Below are positions 1 through 9,134 of a stretch of DNA of 64,000 nt, piece after piece. Position 1 is the stretch's first letter. Every line of letters begins with the position of its first letter. The stretch is from CABZJG01 sp902512685. Lineage in GTDB: Bacteria; Pseudomonadota; Alphaproteobacteria; Rhodobacterales; Rhodobacteraceae. The stretch spans positions 496,001-560,000 of the forward strand of contig CP179201.1 of assembly GCA_051201605.1 (NCBI GenBank), in the 5' to 3' direction. Under the pieces are notes generated by a model that was not told where the DNA came from, did no database searches, and saw nothing but the letters and a program-made list of their open reading frames with translations. Made by a program: the position numbers and the translations under genes.

Positions 1-2
1 AA

Positions 3-83
3 TCTAATATGGCCAAGCGCAAGGCACAGGCCAAGGCACGGGCGAATATGGCCAATACCAAAACCGAGGCAGAAAAGGACTAG
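3..83 (+). CDS. C-terminal end of an unidentified lysine-rich protein (partial)
   Basis: The reading frame enters from the left window edge and ends at the TAG at 81-83, four bases before murA. The visible 26 residues are very rich in Lys, Ala and Glu, with no hydrophobic stretch, so they look like a soluble charged tail. The close spacing suggests co-transcription with murA. I cannot assign a family from so short a piece. Confidence 0.5.
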   Translation, partial: SNMAKRKAQAKARANMANTKTEAEKD

Positions 84-87
84 GCAG

Positions 88-1359
88 ATGGACGCAATAT
101 TGGTGACAGGCAACGGGGCGTTGTCGGGGCAGATTCCAATTGCCGGGGCAAAAAATGCCGCTCTGGCGTTGATGCCAGCCACGCTGCTGAGCGAAGAGCC
201 GTTGACCCTGACCAATGCGCCGCGCCTATCGGACATTAAAACCATGTCGGATTTACTGCGTTCGCTCGGGACAGAAGTCACAAGCCTAAACGATGAACTG
301 GTGATCGCCTTATCCTCGCAAAATCTTGATAATTTAACAGCGGATTATGACATCGTGCGCAAAATGCGGGCCTCTAATCTGGTACTTGGCCCGATGCTGG
401 CGCGGGCGGGTGAGGCGGTTGTTTCCCTGCCGGGGGGCTGCGCAATCGGGGCGCGGCCAATGGATATTCACATCACGGCGCTTGAGGCGCTGGGCGCTAA
501 AATTGATCTTAAAGACGGCTATCTGCATGCCCGTGCACCGGCCAAAGGGCTGATCGGCGCGCGCCATGAAATGCGCTTTGCCTCGGTTGGGGCGACCGAA
601 AACTTTGTTATGGCGGCCACGCTGGCCAATGGAACATCGCAATTGGTCAACGCTGCTCGTGAGCCTGAAATTGTCGATTTGGTCGAATGCCTGCGCAAAA
701 TGGGCGCCCAGATTGAAGGCGAAGGAAGTCCTGTTATTACCATCCAAGGGGTGGATCGGCTCCATGGCGCGACCCATCCGGTTGTTACCGACCGGATCGA
801 ATTGGGCACTTATATGCTGGTTCCGGCGATCGCCGGCGGTGAGGTTGAATTGATCGGTGGCCGGATGAATTTGGTGACAGCTTTTTGTGAAAAACTGGAC
901 GAAGCCGGCATTGACGTCAGTGAAACTGCAAACGGCTTGCGCGTGAAACGGCGCAATGGGGCGGTGACATCCGTGGATGTCAAAACCGAAGTGTTCCCCG
1001 GGTTTCCAACCGATCTGCAAGCCCAGATGATGGCGCTTATGTGCACAGCGCAGGGCACTTGCGCGCTGGAAGAAACGATTTTTGAAAATCGGTTTATGCA
1101 TGCCCCCGAATTGATGCGTATGGGGGCCAATATCGAAGTGCATGGCGGTACGGCGCATGTGAAGGGTGTAGAAAAGCTAAAGGGTGCGCCGGTGATGGCA
1201 ACCGATTTAAGGGCCTCTGTTTCGCTGATCCTAGCGGGTCTTGCCGCTGAAGGCGAAACCTTGGTGAGCCGTGTGTATCATCTGGACCGTGGCTATGAAA
1301 AGCTTGAGCAGAAACTGCAAGCGGTGGGCGCCAAAATCGAAAGGGTTGCAGGCAAATGA
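88..1359 (+). CDS. murA: UDP-N-acetylglucosamine 1-carboxyvinyltransferase MurA
   Basis: MurA transfers enolpyruvate from PEP to UDP-GlcNAc, the first committed step of peptidoglycan synthesis in the cytosol. The 423-residue length is normal for the family. The active-site loop is visible as GGCAIGARP near residues 115-123, with the catalytic Cys that fosfomycin attacks. The N-terminal GAKNAALALMPA and C-terminal DLRASVSLILAGLAAEG segments are also typical. The stop overlaps the next gene in an ATGA, so the two are translationally coupled. This is a core gene with no oddities. Confidence 0.97.
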   Translation: MDAILVTGNGALSGQIPIAGAKNAALALMPATLLSEEPLTLTNAPRLSDIKTMSDLLRSLGTEVTSLNDELVIALSSQNLDNLTADYDIVRKMRASNLVLGPMLARAGEAVVSLPGGCAIGARPMDIHITALEALGAKIDLKDGYLHARAPAKGLIGARHEMRFASVGATENFVMAATLANGTSQLVNAAREPEIVDLVECLRKMGAQIEGEGSPVITIQGVDRLHGATHPVVTDRIELGTYMLVPAIAGGEVELIGGRMNLVTAFCEKLDEAGIDVSETANGLRVKRRNGAVTSVDVKTEVFPGFPTDLQAQMMALMCTAQGTCALEETIFENRFMHAPELMRMGANIEVHGGTAHVKGVEKLKGAPVMATDLRASVSLILAGLAAEGETLVSRVYHLDRGYEKLEQKLQAVGAKIERVAGK

Positions 1360-1835
1360 CGACGGACGCCAAGTTCGAAGATGGCGGCGAGGCGCCGCTG
1401 AATATCGGGGCGCTGGACAGCGAAGACCTGACGGTGATTTCGGCTATGGTGCAAGATGCGGTTTTGCCGATCGGTGAAATCAGCTGGCAAGCAAATCAGC
1501 GCCGTCTTGCGCTGCTGATCAACCGCTTTCGCTGGGAAGATAAAACCAATGCCGAACGGCAGGGCAGGCCGGTTGAGCGTGTGCAATCCTTGCTGGCTTT
1601 TGACACTGTGCTCTCTGTTGCCTCGCAGGGGCTTGACCGAAGTCAAAAGGATCTGGTGCTTTCGGTGCTGTCAATCACCATGGAAAATGCTGAGAACGGG
1701 GATTGCTATTTAACCGTAACCTTGGCCGGTGATGGTGCACTTCGCATCCGGGTCGAAGCGGTCGAGGTGCACCTGCGTGATGTCACGCGGCCCTATGCCG
1801 CCCCCTCGCGTAAATCCCCACATCATCCTGACTAA
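1356..1835 (+). CDS. DUF2948 family protein
   Basis: This 159-aa soluble protein has no signal peptide or membrane segment. It begins at an ATG overlapping the murA stop. Sequence (LSITMENAENGDCYLTVTLAGDGALRIRVEA) and position between murA and hisD match the DUF2948 family, found at this place in Rhodobacterales genomes; the recurring company of murA and hisD is known, the biochemical role is not. The C-terminal 15 residues after VTRPYAAPSRKS are low complexity and probably flexible. Confidence 0.85.
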   Translation: MTTDAKFEDGGEAPLNIGALDSEDLTVISAMVQDAVLPIGEISWQANQRRLALLINRFRWEDKTNAERQGRPVERVQSLLAFDTVLSVASQGLDRSQKDLVLSVLSITMENAENGDCYLTVTLAGDGALRIRVEAVEVHLRDVTRPYAAPSRKSPHHPD

Positions 1836-1899
1836 AGTGCGGGGGACTTGAGCCCAAGCGCGTTCGGGGCTATGTCCAGCGCAACTATCGGAGAACAGC

Positions 1900-3201
1900 A
1901 TGGCCGTTTTTTTGAACGCAGACGATCCGGACTTTGAACCTGCATTTGTAACGCTTTTGGGGGCCAAGCGCGAAGACAGCCCCGATGTGCAAAATGTTGT
2001 GGCCGATATCATCTCAGAAGTGCGCGCGGGCGGCGATGAAGCCGTGCTGCGCCTGACCGAAAAATTTGACCGTCTTGCGCTAACGGCCGATCAAATGCGC
2101 TTTTCCAAGGATCAGATTGCACAGTGCTGCGCCGAGGTTAGCCGCGAAGAACGCGCAGCGCTTGAGCTTGCCGCAGAACGGATCCGCGCCTATCACCAGA
2201 AACAGCTGCCCGAAGATGCGCATTGGACCGATCCAAGCGGCGCTGAACTTGGTTGGCGCTGGTCGCCTGTGTCGGCAGCTGGTCTTTATGTTCCCGGCGG
2301 TTTGGCCAGCTATCCCTCTTCAGTGCTGATGAACGCCATTCCTGCAAAAGTTGCGAGCGTTGAACGGCTTGTGGTGGTCGTGCCGACCCCGGACGGTGCG
2401 GTGAATCCTTTGGTGCTGCTTGCCGCTGAAATAGCGGGTGTTGACGAAGTTTACCGCATTGGCGGTGCACAGGCGATTGCGGCGCTGGCGTATGGCACGG
2501 ACACGATCGCGCCAGTGGATAAAATCACTGGTCCCGGAAATGCCTATGTAGCCGCAGCCAAACGTCAGGTGTTTGGCAAGGTTGGCATTGATATGATTGC
2601 CGGCCCGTCAGAAATCCTTGTCATTGCCGATGCCGATAATGACCCCGACTGGATCGCTTTGGATCTGCTCAGCCAAGCGGAACATGACGCCAGTGCGCAA
2701 TCCATTCTCATCACCGATGACGCAAAGCTTGCAAAAGCCGTTGAAAAGGCTGTAGAGGCGCGCCTTCAAACACTCGAAAGGCGCGATATTGCGGCGGCCA
2801 GCTGGCGCGATTTTGGGGCAATCATTAAAGTCCCTTCGCTTGAGATCGCCGCGCAACTGTCTGATCGGATCGCGCCTGAACATCTTGAGCTGTGTGTTGC
2901 CGATCCAAAGGCCCTGAGCGAAAAAGTTACTCATGCGGGTGCAATTTTTCTGGGGATGTGGACGCCAGAGGCCATTGGGGATTATGTGGGCGGTCCCAAT
3001 CACGTTTTGCCAACGGCGCGATCTGCGCGCTTTAGCAGCGGGCTTTCGGTTCTGGATTTTGTCAAACGCACAACCTTGGCCTCGATGAACGCCGAAGCCC
3101 TGCGGGCCATTGGACCGGCGGCAGAAACGCTTGCCACATCAGAAAGCCTTGAGGCGCATGGGCTTTCAGTGCGTGCCAGATTGCGTAAAATCAATGACTA
3201 G
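1900..3201 (+). CDS. hisD: Histidinol dehydrogenase HisD
   Basis: HisD oxidises L-histidinol to L-histidine in two NAD-dependent steps, the end of the histidine pathway. The 433-residue length fits. Family hallmarks are visible: GAQAIAALAYGT (about 190-201), KITGPGNAYVAAAK, AGPSEILVIAD, the zinc/substrate region SQAEHDASAQ, and GGPNHVLPTARSARFSSGLS near the C terminus, where the His is a known active-site residue. An AT-rich 64-bp gap and a GGAG ribosome site precede the ATG at 1900. It is separated from the other his genes, as in many Rhodobacterales. Confidence 0.97.
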   Translation: MAVFLNADDPDFEPAFVTLLGAKREDSPDVQNVVADIISEVRAGGDEAVLRLTEKFDRLALTADQMRFSKDQIAQCCAEVSREERAALELAAERIRAYHQKQLPEDAHWTDPSGAELGWRWSPVSAAGLYVPGGLASYPSSVLMNAIPAKVASVERLVVVVPTPDGAVNPLVLLAAEIAGVDEVYRIGGAQAIAALAYGTDTIAPVDKITGPGNAYVAAAKRQVFGKVGIDMIAGPSEILVIADADNDPDWIALDLLSQAEHDASAQSILITDDAKLAKAVEKAVEARLQTLERRDIAAASWRDFGAIIKVPSLEIAAQLSDRIAPEHLELCVADPKALSEKVTHAGAIFLGMWTPEAIGDYVGGPNHVLPTARSARFSSGLSVLDFVKRTTLASMNAEALRAIGPAAETLATSESLEAHGLSVRARLRKIND

Positions 3202-3299
3202 CATTCCACCTCAGGATTAGATTGGGGCGGCTTTGCGTTTAGTCGTTGCGCTCTTTTGTGTCTTTCGATAGGCCTTTATAAGCAGCGAAAGAGACCAGT

Positions 3300-3779
3300 A
3301 TGACGCGCATTATCCATATCGAAATTGATGACACCAACTTGCCGCCGCCCACGCCCGAGATTGAGCAAGAGAGGCGGGTTGCGGTATTCGATTTACTTGA
3401 AGGCAACCATTTTTCGCTTCCTGCGCGTGCGGATCGGGAACTGCCATCGGGTCCCTATCGTGTGGGGCTGGCGGTCAAAGAAAAGCGGCTGGTATTTGAT
3501 ATTCAAACCGAAGCGATGCAAAAAGCGGCTGAGTTTCATCTGTCCCTGTCACCCTTTCGGCAAGTGGTCAAAGATTATTGGTCTATCTGCGAAAGCTATT
3601 ATGATGCGGTAAAAAACATGCCGCCCAGCCAAATCGAGACCATCGATATGGCCCGTCGTGGGATCCATAACGAAGGTGCACGGATATTGACTGAACGCTT
3701 GGCTGGAAAAGCGGATGTGGACAATGATACCGCGCGCCGATTGTTCACACTCATTTGTGTTTTGCATTTCGGGGGCTGA
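3300..3779 (+). CDS. UPF0262 family protein
   Basis: This 159-aa protein of unknown function is recognised by its opening MTRIIHIEIDD, the central FHLSLSPFRQVVKDYWSICESYY block and the MARRGIHNEGARIL stretch, all characteristic of the alphaproteobacterial UPF0262 family. It has no signal peptide. The phosphatase gene starts six bases after its stop, so the pair is probably one transcript. The position after hisD is conserved in Rhodobacterales; no activity has been established. Confidence 0.88.
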   Translation: MTRIIHIEIDDTNLPPPTPEIEQERRVAVFDLLEGNHFSLPARADRELPSGPYRVGLAVKEKRLVFDIQTEAMQKAAEFHLSLSPFRQVVKDYWSICESYYDAVKNMPPSQIETIDMARRGIHNEGARILTERLAGKADVDNDTARRLFTLICVLHFGG

Positions 3780-3784
3780 TCGGG

Positions 3785-4234
3785 ATGACGCTGGACCTTC
3801 CACAATCGGTCCTTTTTTGTTGCGATTATAATGCTGTTCGCTCGCCAATGGCAGAAGGCATTATGAAAAAGCTCTATGGCACTGGCACCTATGTGCAGTC
3901 GGCCGGGGTTATGAATGATCTTGAAATTGACGGCTTTGCAATTGCCGTTTGTGAAGAGCTCGGCATAGAGCTTTCACGCCATCGTTCGCGCAGTTTTGAC
4001 GAAATGCAGCAATGGGGGGACGATCTATCCTCTTTTGATCTGGTCATTGCCTTGTCTCCGGCCAGTCAGCGGCGGGCTTTGGATCTGACCCGCTATTTTC
4101 ACCTGGCTGTTGAATATTGGCCTATTATGGATCCGACCGGACTGGGCGAAACCCGCGAGGCAAAACTCAGCTCGTATCGTCAAACTCGTGATCAAATCGT
4201 TGAGCACCTCACGCGGCGTTGGGGCAAAGGTTAA
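3785..4234 (+). CDS. Low-molecular-weight protein-tyrosine phosphatase family protein
   Basis: A 149-aa cytosolic protein of the LMW-PTP fold, shared by tyrosine phosphatases and thioredoxin-coupled arsenate reductases. The P-loop near residues 11-20 reads C-D-Y-N-A-V-R-S-P, matching CxxNxxRSP with the nucleophilic Cys and phosphate-binding Arg. The general-acid Asp is in the MDPTG motif near residue 118. The ATG at 3785 starts translation just ahead of the conserved beta strand; an in-frame upstream start would overlap UPF0262. Context points to a housekeeping phosphatase, not to arsenate reduction; the arsenic genes lie elsewhere in the window. Confidence 0.85.
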   Translation: MTLDLPQSVLFCCDYNAVRSPMAEGIMKKLYGTGTYVQSAGVMNDLEIDGFAIAVCEELGIELSRHRSRSFDEMQQWGDDLSSFDLVIALSPASQRRALDLTRYFHLAVEYWPIMDPTGLGETREAKLSSYRQTRDQIVEHLTRRWGKG

Positions 4235-4248
4235 ACCTGGACCTCATC

Positions 4249-5259
4249 TTAGTGCTGAAGGGCTCTAACCAGATAGGGCAGGCTTTTGTCAAACCTGTAA
4301 TCAAGCCCAAAATGATTATCGGGAAATTCCTCGTAATGATGTGTGATCTGTGCTCTGTCGAGTTTGTGTTTGAGCCGCCGCGCAACATATACAAAGTCAA
4401 ATTGGTCTTGATCCCCGCAGTCGATCCAAAGCCCTTTTAAAGTCTTTAGTGCCTTGGCATGGCGGTCAAATATATTAAGCGGATCCCATGCCTGCCAGTT
4501 TGCCCATCGCGTATCATCTAATTCGCAGGTGTGTAAATCCACCGGCAAACGGATGCCGCAAAAGGCGCTTGGGTCCGGGTCGTAGCTGGCCCCCATGGCA
4601 AGGATCATCAAAGCATGAATATCTGTATGGCTTGGGCTGTGATTGGACCACAGGGATTTTACAAAATTTTTGGCCGACATGTCATGTTTGGCCAGAGCCC
4701 TAAGGGTTGCAGGCATGTCGCGTTGATAGGCGATCTCAAAGCCCATATCACCAGAGTGACAGGCAATCGCCGACCACACATCAGGATGGCGCATCGCATG
4801 GATCAAGGCGCCATAGCCGCCCGAGGATTTTCCAAAAAGCCCGCGTTTGCCCGCACCGCCGCATCCGAACTGGTTTTCAATGGCGTTTAGCATATCGGTG
4901 ATTAAAAAATCTTCCCAATTGCCCATAGCAACCGAGTTGATGTACTGGTTGCCGCCCAGCCGAGTGTAACAGTCGGGAAAGGCAATGACCGCGGGCGCCA
5001 TTTCACCTGTCGCGATCAATCGATCAAGCCGCTCTGGCACATTTTCGCCAAAGTTCTTCCAGTTAAGCTGTGACAGACCGCTGCCTGTGTATCCGGCCAG
5101 TGATACCAGAAGGGGAAGTCCTTCTGGGTCTGCATCATATGGGATATAGACCCCGACTTTACGCTCGGCCGGATCGCCAAGCATATTGCCGGCCAGAGCG
5201 TCTGAATGCACCGATATAAAAATCATTTCACCCGATTTAAAATCACCGCTGAACTGCAT
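4249..5259 (-). CDS. Esterase D-like alpha/beta hydrolase
   Basis: A 336-aa enzyme of the esterase / S-formylglutathione hydrolase-like alpha/beta hydrolase class. The nucleophile elbow is G-K-S-S-G-G-Y-G-A near residue 145. The probable acid is in the DCGDQDQFDF stretch and the catalytic His in DNHFGLDYR near residue 318. No signal peptide is visible, so it should be cytosolic. It converges on the phosphatase gene, with 14 bases between stops. The substrate cannot be named; the family hydrolyses small acyl esters and formyl thioesters. Confidence 0.8.
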   Translation of the reverse strand: MQFSGDFKSGEMIFISVHSDALAGNMLGDPAERKVGVYIPYDADPEGLPLLVSLAGYTGSGLSQLNWKNFGENVPERLDRLIATGEMAPAVIAFPDCYTRLGGNQYINSVAMGNWEDFLITDMLNAIENQFGCGGAGKRGLFGKSSGGYGALIHAMRHPDVWSAIACHSGDMGFEIAYQRDMPATLRALAKHDMSAKNFVKSLWSNHSPSHTDIHALMILAMGASYDPDPSAFCGIRLPVDLHTCELDDTRWANWQAWDPLNIFDRHAKALKTLKGLWIDCGDQDQFDFVYVARRLKHKLDRAQITHHYEEFPDNHFGLDYRFDKSLPYLVRALQH

Positions 5260-5335
5260 TGTTATTCCTTTATGCCCTGAGCCTTAAACACCAGCCCGAG
5301 CCTATCATGTCCAATTTGCCTTAGGAAGGTTCGTC

Positions 5336-6697
5336 TTACAGTCCCAAAGGGTCAGCCATCAGCCAAACGCCGCCTTCGGGCCGCAATGTTAATGTCATTT
5401 CCGGAACCGGATCGCGGCCTGTGACGGGCGAAAAGCGAAACTGCTGAAGCAGGCTAGCGAGGATGATGACAGCTTCTTGAATGGCAAAGCTGGCGCCGAT
5501 GCAAATGCGCGGCCCATCCCCAAATGGCAAATACGAATAGCGCGGCACCGATTTCATATCGTCGAAACGCTCTGGCCAAAAGTCGTCTGGCCTGTCCCAC
5601 AGCACATGGCTGCGGTGCAGCGCGTAGATCGGAATGATGATTGTGTCACCTTTCCTGACTTCGCGCCCGCAAAGCACATCGCTGGCCATCGCAGTGCGTG
5701 ATACAATTGCAGCCGGCGGATACAGCCTTAGGCTTTCATCAATGATCTGCCGGATATAGGGTAGGTTAGGCACGTCGTCGCCGGTCACCTCAGCACCTTG
5801 AACAATGGTGGTAATTTCTGCGCGTGCCCTGTCCTGCACTCTTTGATCATGTGCGATGAGATAAAGTGCCCAAGACAGGGAAAGCGCCGTTGTTTCATGG
5901 CCCGCCACAATAAAGGTCAAAAGATTATCGCGCAGTTCGGCGGTCTGCATTTTGCGGCTGGTTTTTGGATCCTCGCCTGCCAAAAGCAGATCAAGCAGAT
6001 CAGGGGGCGATTTTTCTGCGCTGTTTCGACGGGCATCAATGACCTGATCTGCAATCTGTTTCATTTGCCGCAAAGAGGGGCCGGTAATCATACGGTTCAA
6101 GCGGGGCACCCAGTTCGGCGCGCCCAGAATATCCATCAGCGAAACCTTACCGGCTTCGGCAACATAGGCATTGATCGCGTTGTGGACCGCATCGCGATCA
6201 AAACCTTTATCATCGGAAAACGTGACATCAGAGATCACATCAAAAGTCGTGGCGACCATTTCGTCGAACATATTCACCGCGCGCGGCCCAACTTGCGAAA
6301 GCCGGGCGCTGCAGCGCCCGGCTGCATCGGTGACCAACGGGCTTAAAGCCCGCACATTGCGATGCGAGAAAACCGGCGCAGTCGCCCTGCGTTGCCACCG
6401 CCAATGCGCGCCTTCCGCGATAAATAGCGAATTTCCGATGGCGGGTTGCAACAGGTTTTTGGTGACCAGAGATTTTGGATAATTGGCGACATTTTCCAGC
6501 AGAATTTTGCGCAGGGCGTCAGGGTCCATCACCATATGCCAGCGTTTGCCGGTTTTGCCGGATACCATCGGCTGCCGGGTCGCAATGTCGGGAATAATCG
6601 ACAATACATTGCGCCGCGCCGCTGCGAGGGAGGCCAAGATGCCCATTGGCTTTGTCACCAAAGGAACCCGAACCGGGAAGTCTGTTGTCTGTGCCAT
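5336..6697 (-). CDS. Cytochrome P450
   Basis: A soluble bacterial P450 of 453 residues. The I-helix oxygen-activation motif reads AGHETTA, the K-helix ExxR is ESLRLYPP, and the haem loop is FGDGPRICIG with the thiolate Cys, fitting FxxGxRxCxG. I place the start at the ATG at 6697 (MAQTTDFPVRV); an earlier in-frame start adds ten unlikely residues. There is no N-terminal membrane anchor. It probably hydroxylates a hydrophobic substrate using a ferredoxin encoded elsewhere. The substrate is unknown, and the neighbours do not help. Confidence 0.92.
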   Translation of the reverse strand: MAQTTDFPVRVPLVTKPMGILASLAAARRNVLSIIPDIATRQPMVSGKTGKRWHMVMDPDALRKILLENVANYPKSLVTKNLLQPAIGNSLFIAEGAHWRWQRRATAPVFSHRNVRALSPLVTDAAGRCSARLSQVGPRAVNMFDEMVATTFDVISDVTFSDDKGFDRDAVHNAINAYVAEAGKVSLMDILGAPNWVPRLNRMITGPSLRQMKQIADQVIDARRNSAEKSPPDLLDLLLAGEDPKTSRKMQTAELRDNLLTFIVAGHETTALSLSWALYLIAHDQRVQDRARAEITTIVQGAEVTGDDVPNLPYIRQIIDESLRLYPPAAIVSRTAMASDVLCGREVRKGDTIIIPIYALHRSHVLWDRPDDFWPERFDDMKSVPRYSYLPFGDGPRICIGASFAIQEAVIILASLLQQFRFSPVTGRDPVPEMTLTLRPEGGVWLMADPLGL

Positions 6698-6827
6698 AGG
6701 GGTAAGCCTATGGCACCAAGGCCGCAAATCAAATTGTTTTGTGCAAATTCGCTTACAGCTGTATCCGCCGGGAAATTAGAGGCAACTGAGGCTAGCTTTG
6801 GGCGCGGTATAAGGGTATTGCACCGGC

Positions 6828-7364
6828 ATGCGGTATCGTTTCTTTTGCATCCTCTTTTTTTGTTTTGGTATGGCGGGCTGTCTTGGGCCTGTGGACCTGC
6901 AAGAGCCGGTTGAGCCGATTGGTGATTTTGCCTTAGGCTATGCCATTGTTGTTGGTCCTGACATGATCAAAGGACCAATGTCGCGTGATGGCGATCCAGA
7001 ACAGATCATCGCAAGCGTGAAAAACTCCATTGAAACCCATCTTGATCCGCTTAGCGGGGGACAGTTGTTTCATGTGGCAGTGAAAATAGAAGGCTATGTT
7101 CTTGCAAAAGCGGGGGTGCCTTTGCTGGTATCTCCGCAATCTGCCTTGATTTTGTCGGTGACCATTTGGCGTGATGAAACCGGACAAAAGCTCAATCCTG
7201 TGCCGCATCAGATCACCGTTCTTGAAGCCCCAAGTGAGCGGACATTGATCGGCTCGGGGCTGGCGCAATCGTCCGAGCAGCAACTTGAAAATCTGGCCCG
7301 ATCAGCTGCCTTGCAAATTGAAGCATGGCTGCGAACCCAGCATATTGCAGAAGGATGGTTCTAG
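6828..7364 (+). CDS. Putative outer-membrane lipoprotein of unknown function
   Basis: The 178-aa product opens with a short hydrophobic signal (MRYRFFCILFFCFGMAG) followed directly by Cys18, a good lipobox (M-A-G-C), so it is probably lipidated after signal peptidase II cleavage. The mature part is mixed alpha/beta with no recognised domain. The segment on residues 100-160 (LILSVTIWRDETGQKL, then ARSAALQIEAWL) resembles small Roseobacter lipoproteins of unknown role. It stands alone between the P450 and tuf. Confidence 0.7.
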   Translation: MRYRFFCILFFCFGMAGCLGPVDLQEPVEPIGDFALGYAIVVGPDMIKGPMSRDGDPEQIIASVKNSIETHLDPLSGGQLFHVAVKIEGYVLAKAGVPLLVSPQSALILSVTIWRDETGQKLNPVPHQITVLEAPSERTLIGSGLAQSSEQQLENLARSAALQIEAWLRTQHIAEGWF

Positions 7365-7552
7365 CAAAACTGCATCAGCAGGCCTAGCCGCACGGCGGGC
7401 CTTTGGGCGAAGTGCGATAATATTGCGACGATCCAGGGCACAAACACTATAGCAGCCTTCAACATAAGCTTGATTTTTCCCCAAATTACACCTAAATGCG
7501 CGCGAAGATGGCAATCGGGCGATAGCCCCACAGAAACGAGGCGCAGGCCACC

Positions 7553-8728
7553 ATGGCGAAGGAAAAGTTTGAGCGTAATAAACCGCATTGTAACATAGGC
7601 ACGATTGGTCACGTTGACCACGGCAAGACGACCTTGACGGCGGCGATCACGAAGCAGTTTGGCGAGTTTCAGGACTATGACCAGATTGATGCGGCGCCTG
7701 AGGAAAAAGCCCGTGGGATCACGATTTCCACTGCGCATGTTGAATATGAAACAGATGCACGCCACTACGCACACGTGGACTGCCCTGGCCACGCCGACTA
7801 TGTGAAAAACATGATCACCGGTGCGGCGCAGATGGACGGCGCGATTTTGGTTGTGAACGCAGCCGATGGCCCGATGCCGCAAACCCGTGAGCATATTTTG
7901 CTTGGTCGTCAGGTTGGTATCCCGGCGATGGTTGTGTTCCTGAACAAAGTTGATCAGGTAGACGACGACGAGCTTCTTGAGCTGGTGGAAATGGAAGTGC
8001 GCGAACTTCTGAACGAATATGATTATCCTGGTGATGATATTCCAATTGTTGCGGGCTCAGCGCTTGCCGCATTGGAAGATCGTGATGAAGCGATTGGCAA
8101 AGGCAAGATTGCAGAGCTGATGGAAGCGGTTGACGCGTATATTCCACAGCCTGAGCGTGCGGTTGACCAGCCGTTCCTGATGCCGATCGAAGATGTGTTT
8201 TCGATCTCAGGCCGCGGTACAGTTGTGACTGGCCGGGTTGAGCGCGGTGTGATCAATGTGGGCGATGAAATTGAAATCGTTGGCATCAAAGACACCCAGA
8301 AAACCATCTGTACTGGTGTTGAGATGTTCCGCAAACTTCTGGATCGCGGAGAAGCGGGCGACAATATCGGCGCCTTGCTGCGCGGCGTTGACCGCGAAGC
8401 GGTTGAGCGTGGTCAGGTTCTGTGTAAGCCGGGTTCTGTCACCCCGCACACCAAGTTTGAAGCCGAAGCCTATATCCTGACGAAGGATGAAGGCGGGCGT
8501 CACACGCCGTTTTTCGCCAACTACCGTCCGCAGTTTTATTTCCGGACCACGGATGTGACCGGCACGGTGAACCTGCCATCGGGCACGGAAATGGTGATGC
8601 CGGGCGATAACCTGAAGTTCGAAGTTGAACTGATCGCGCCGATTGCGATGGAAGAAAAGCTGCGCTTTGCGATCCGCGAAGGCGGCCGCACCGTCGGCTC
8701 AGGCGTCGTGTCCAAAATCATCGAGTGA
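7553..8728 (+). CDS. tuf: Elongation factor Tu
   Basis: EF-Tu delivers aminoacyl-tRNA to the ribosomal A site with GTP hydrolysis. Length (391 aa) and sequence are canonical: P-loop GHVDHGKT near residue 18, switch II DCPGHADYVKNM, base-recognition NKVD, then the two beta-barrel domains ending in GGRTVGSGVVSKIIE. It is followed by a Rho-independent terminator and tRNA-Trp. In relatives the order tuf, tRNA-Trp, secE, nusG is conserved; here the series stops after the tRNA. Confidence 0.99.
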   Translation: MAKEKFERNKPHCNIGTIGHVDHGKTTLTAAITKQFGEFQDYDQIDAAPEEKARGITISTAHVEYETDARHYAHVDCPGHADYVKNMITGAAQMDGAILVVNAADGPMPQTREHILLGRQVGIPAMVVFLNKVDQVDDDELLELVEMEVRELLNEYDYPGDDIPIVAGSALAALEDRDEAIGKGKIAELMEAVDAYIPQPERAVDQPFLMPIEDVFSISGRGTVVTGRVERGVINVGDEIEIVGIKDTQKTICTGVEMFRKLLDRGEAGDNIGALLRGVDREAVERGQVLCKPGSVTPHTKFEAEAYILTKDEGGRHTPFFANYRPQFYFRTTDVTGTVNLPSGTEMVMPGDNLKFEVELIAPIAMEEKLRFAIREGGRTVGSGVVSKIIE

Positions 8729-8775
8729 TGATCCGCAGACCTGCGTAAAATCAGGTCAAATATAAAGCTGTTATT

Positions 8776-8801
8776 AAGCCGCCCATCTGGGCGGCTTTTT
8801 T
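8776..8801 (+). terminator. Rho-independent terminator after tuf
   Basis: A perfect GC-rich hairpin (GCCGCCCA-TC-TGGGCGGC) is followed by seven T residues, 48 bases after the tuf stop. It is the strongest intrinsic terminator visible in the window. Confidence 0.93.
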
Positions 8802-8885
8802 GATCTATCGCTCTTCAGGAAATGCCTTAAATCCTCATTCGGTGCTTGATCTTTGGTCTTTGATGCCGTAACCCAACGCTCGCAT

Positions 8886-8961
8886 AGGGGTATAGCTCAG
8901 CTGGTAGAGCGACGGTCTCCAAAACCGTAGGTCCCGGGTTCGAACCCTGGTGCCCCTGCCA
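8886..8961 (+). tRNA. trnW: tRNA-Trp (anticodon CCA)
   Basis: A 76-nt cloverleaf: acceptor AGGGGTA pairs with TGCCCCT, the D-arm contains TAGCTCAGCTGGTAGAGC, the anticodon stem ACGGT/ACCGT closes the loop CTCCAAA with CCA at 8919-8921, and the T-arm contains GGTTCGAACC. The 3' CCA is encoded at 8959-8961. The last six bases, CTGCCA, are also the junction hexamer of the mobile element, whose copy A starts at the next base. Confidence 0.97.
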
Positions 8962-9134
8962 AACACTTCCCTGATTTCTGGCTCTTCTGGTTTGCCCTGT
9001 TATTATCGCGCGTTTCCCGCCGCTTGGCGTACCGCGGTGTGGAGTGAGACGCGATCGTGAACGCTTTCTGGGTCGTTTTCGGGCCGCAGTCTCTGTTTGC
9101 GATTCCGGCGGTACGAGTTTGGGGAGGTTCGCTT

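Noticed and set aside
334..1158. Long minus-strand frame opposite murA
   Set aside because: Shadow of a strongly conserved gene; no family similarity and no ribosome site.
3785..4234. Arsenate reductase of the thioredoxin type
   Set aside because: The fold is shared, but the gene is in a conserved housekeeping context far from the arsenic operon and lacks the extra Cys pair of ArsC of that type.
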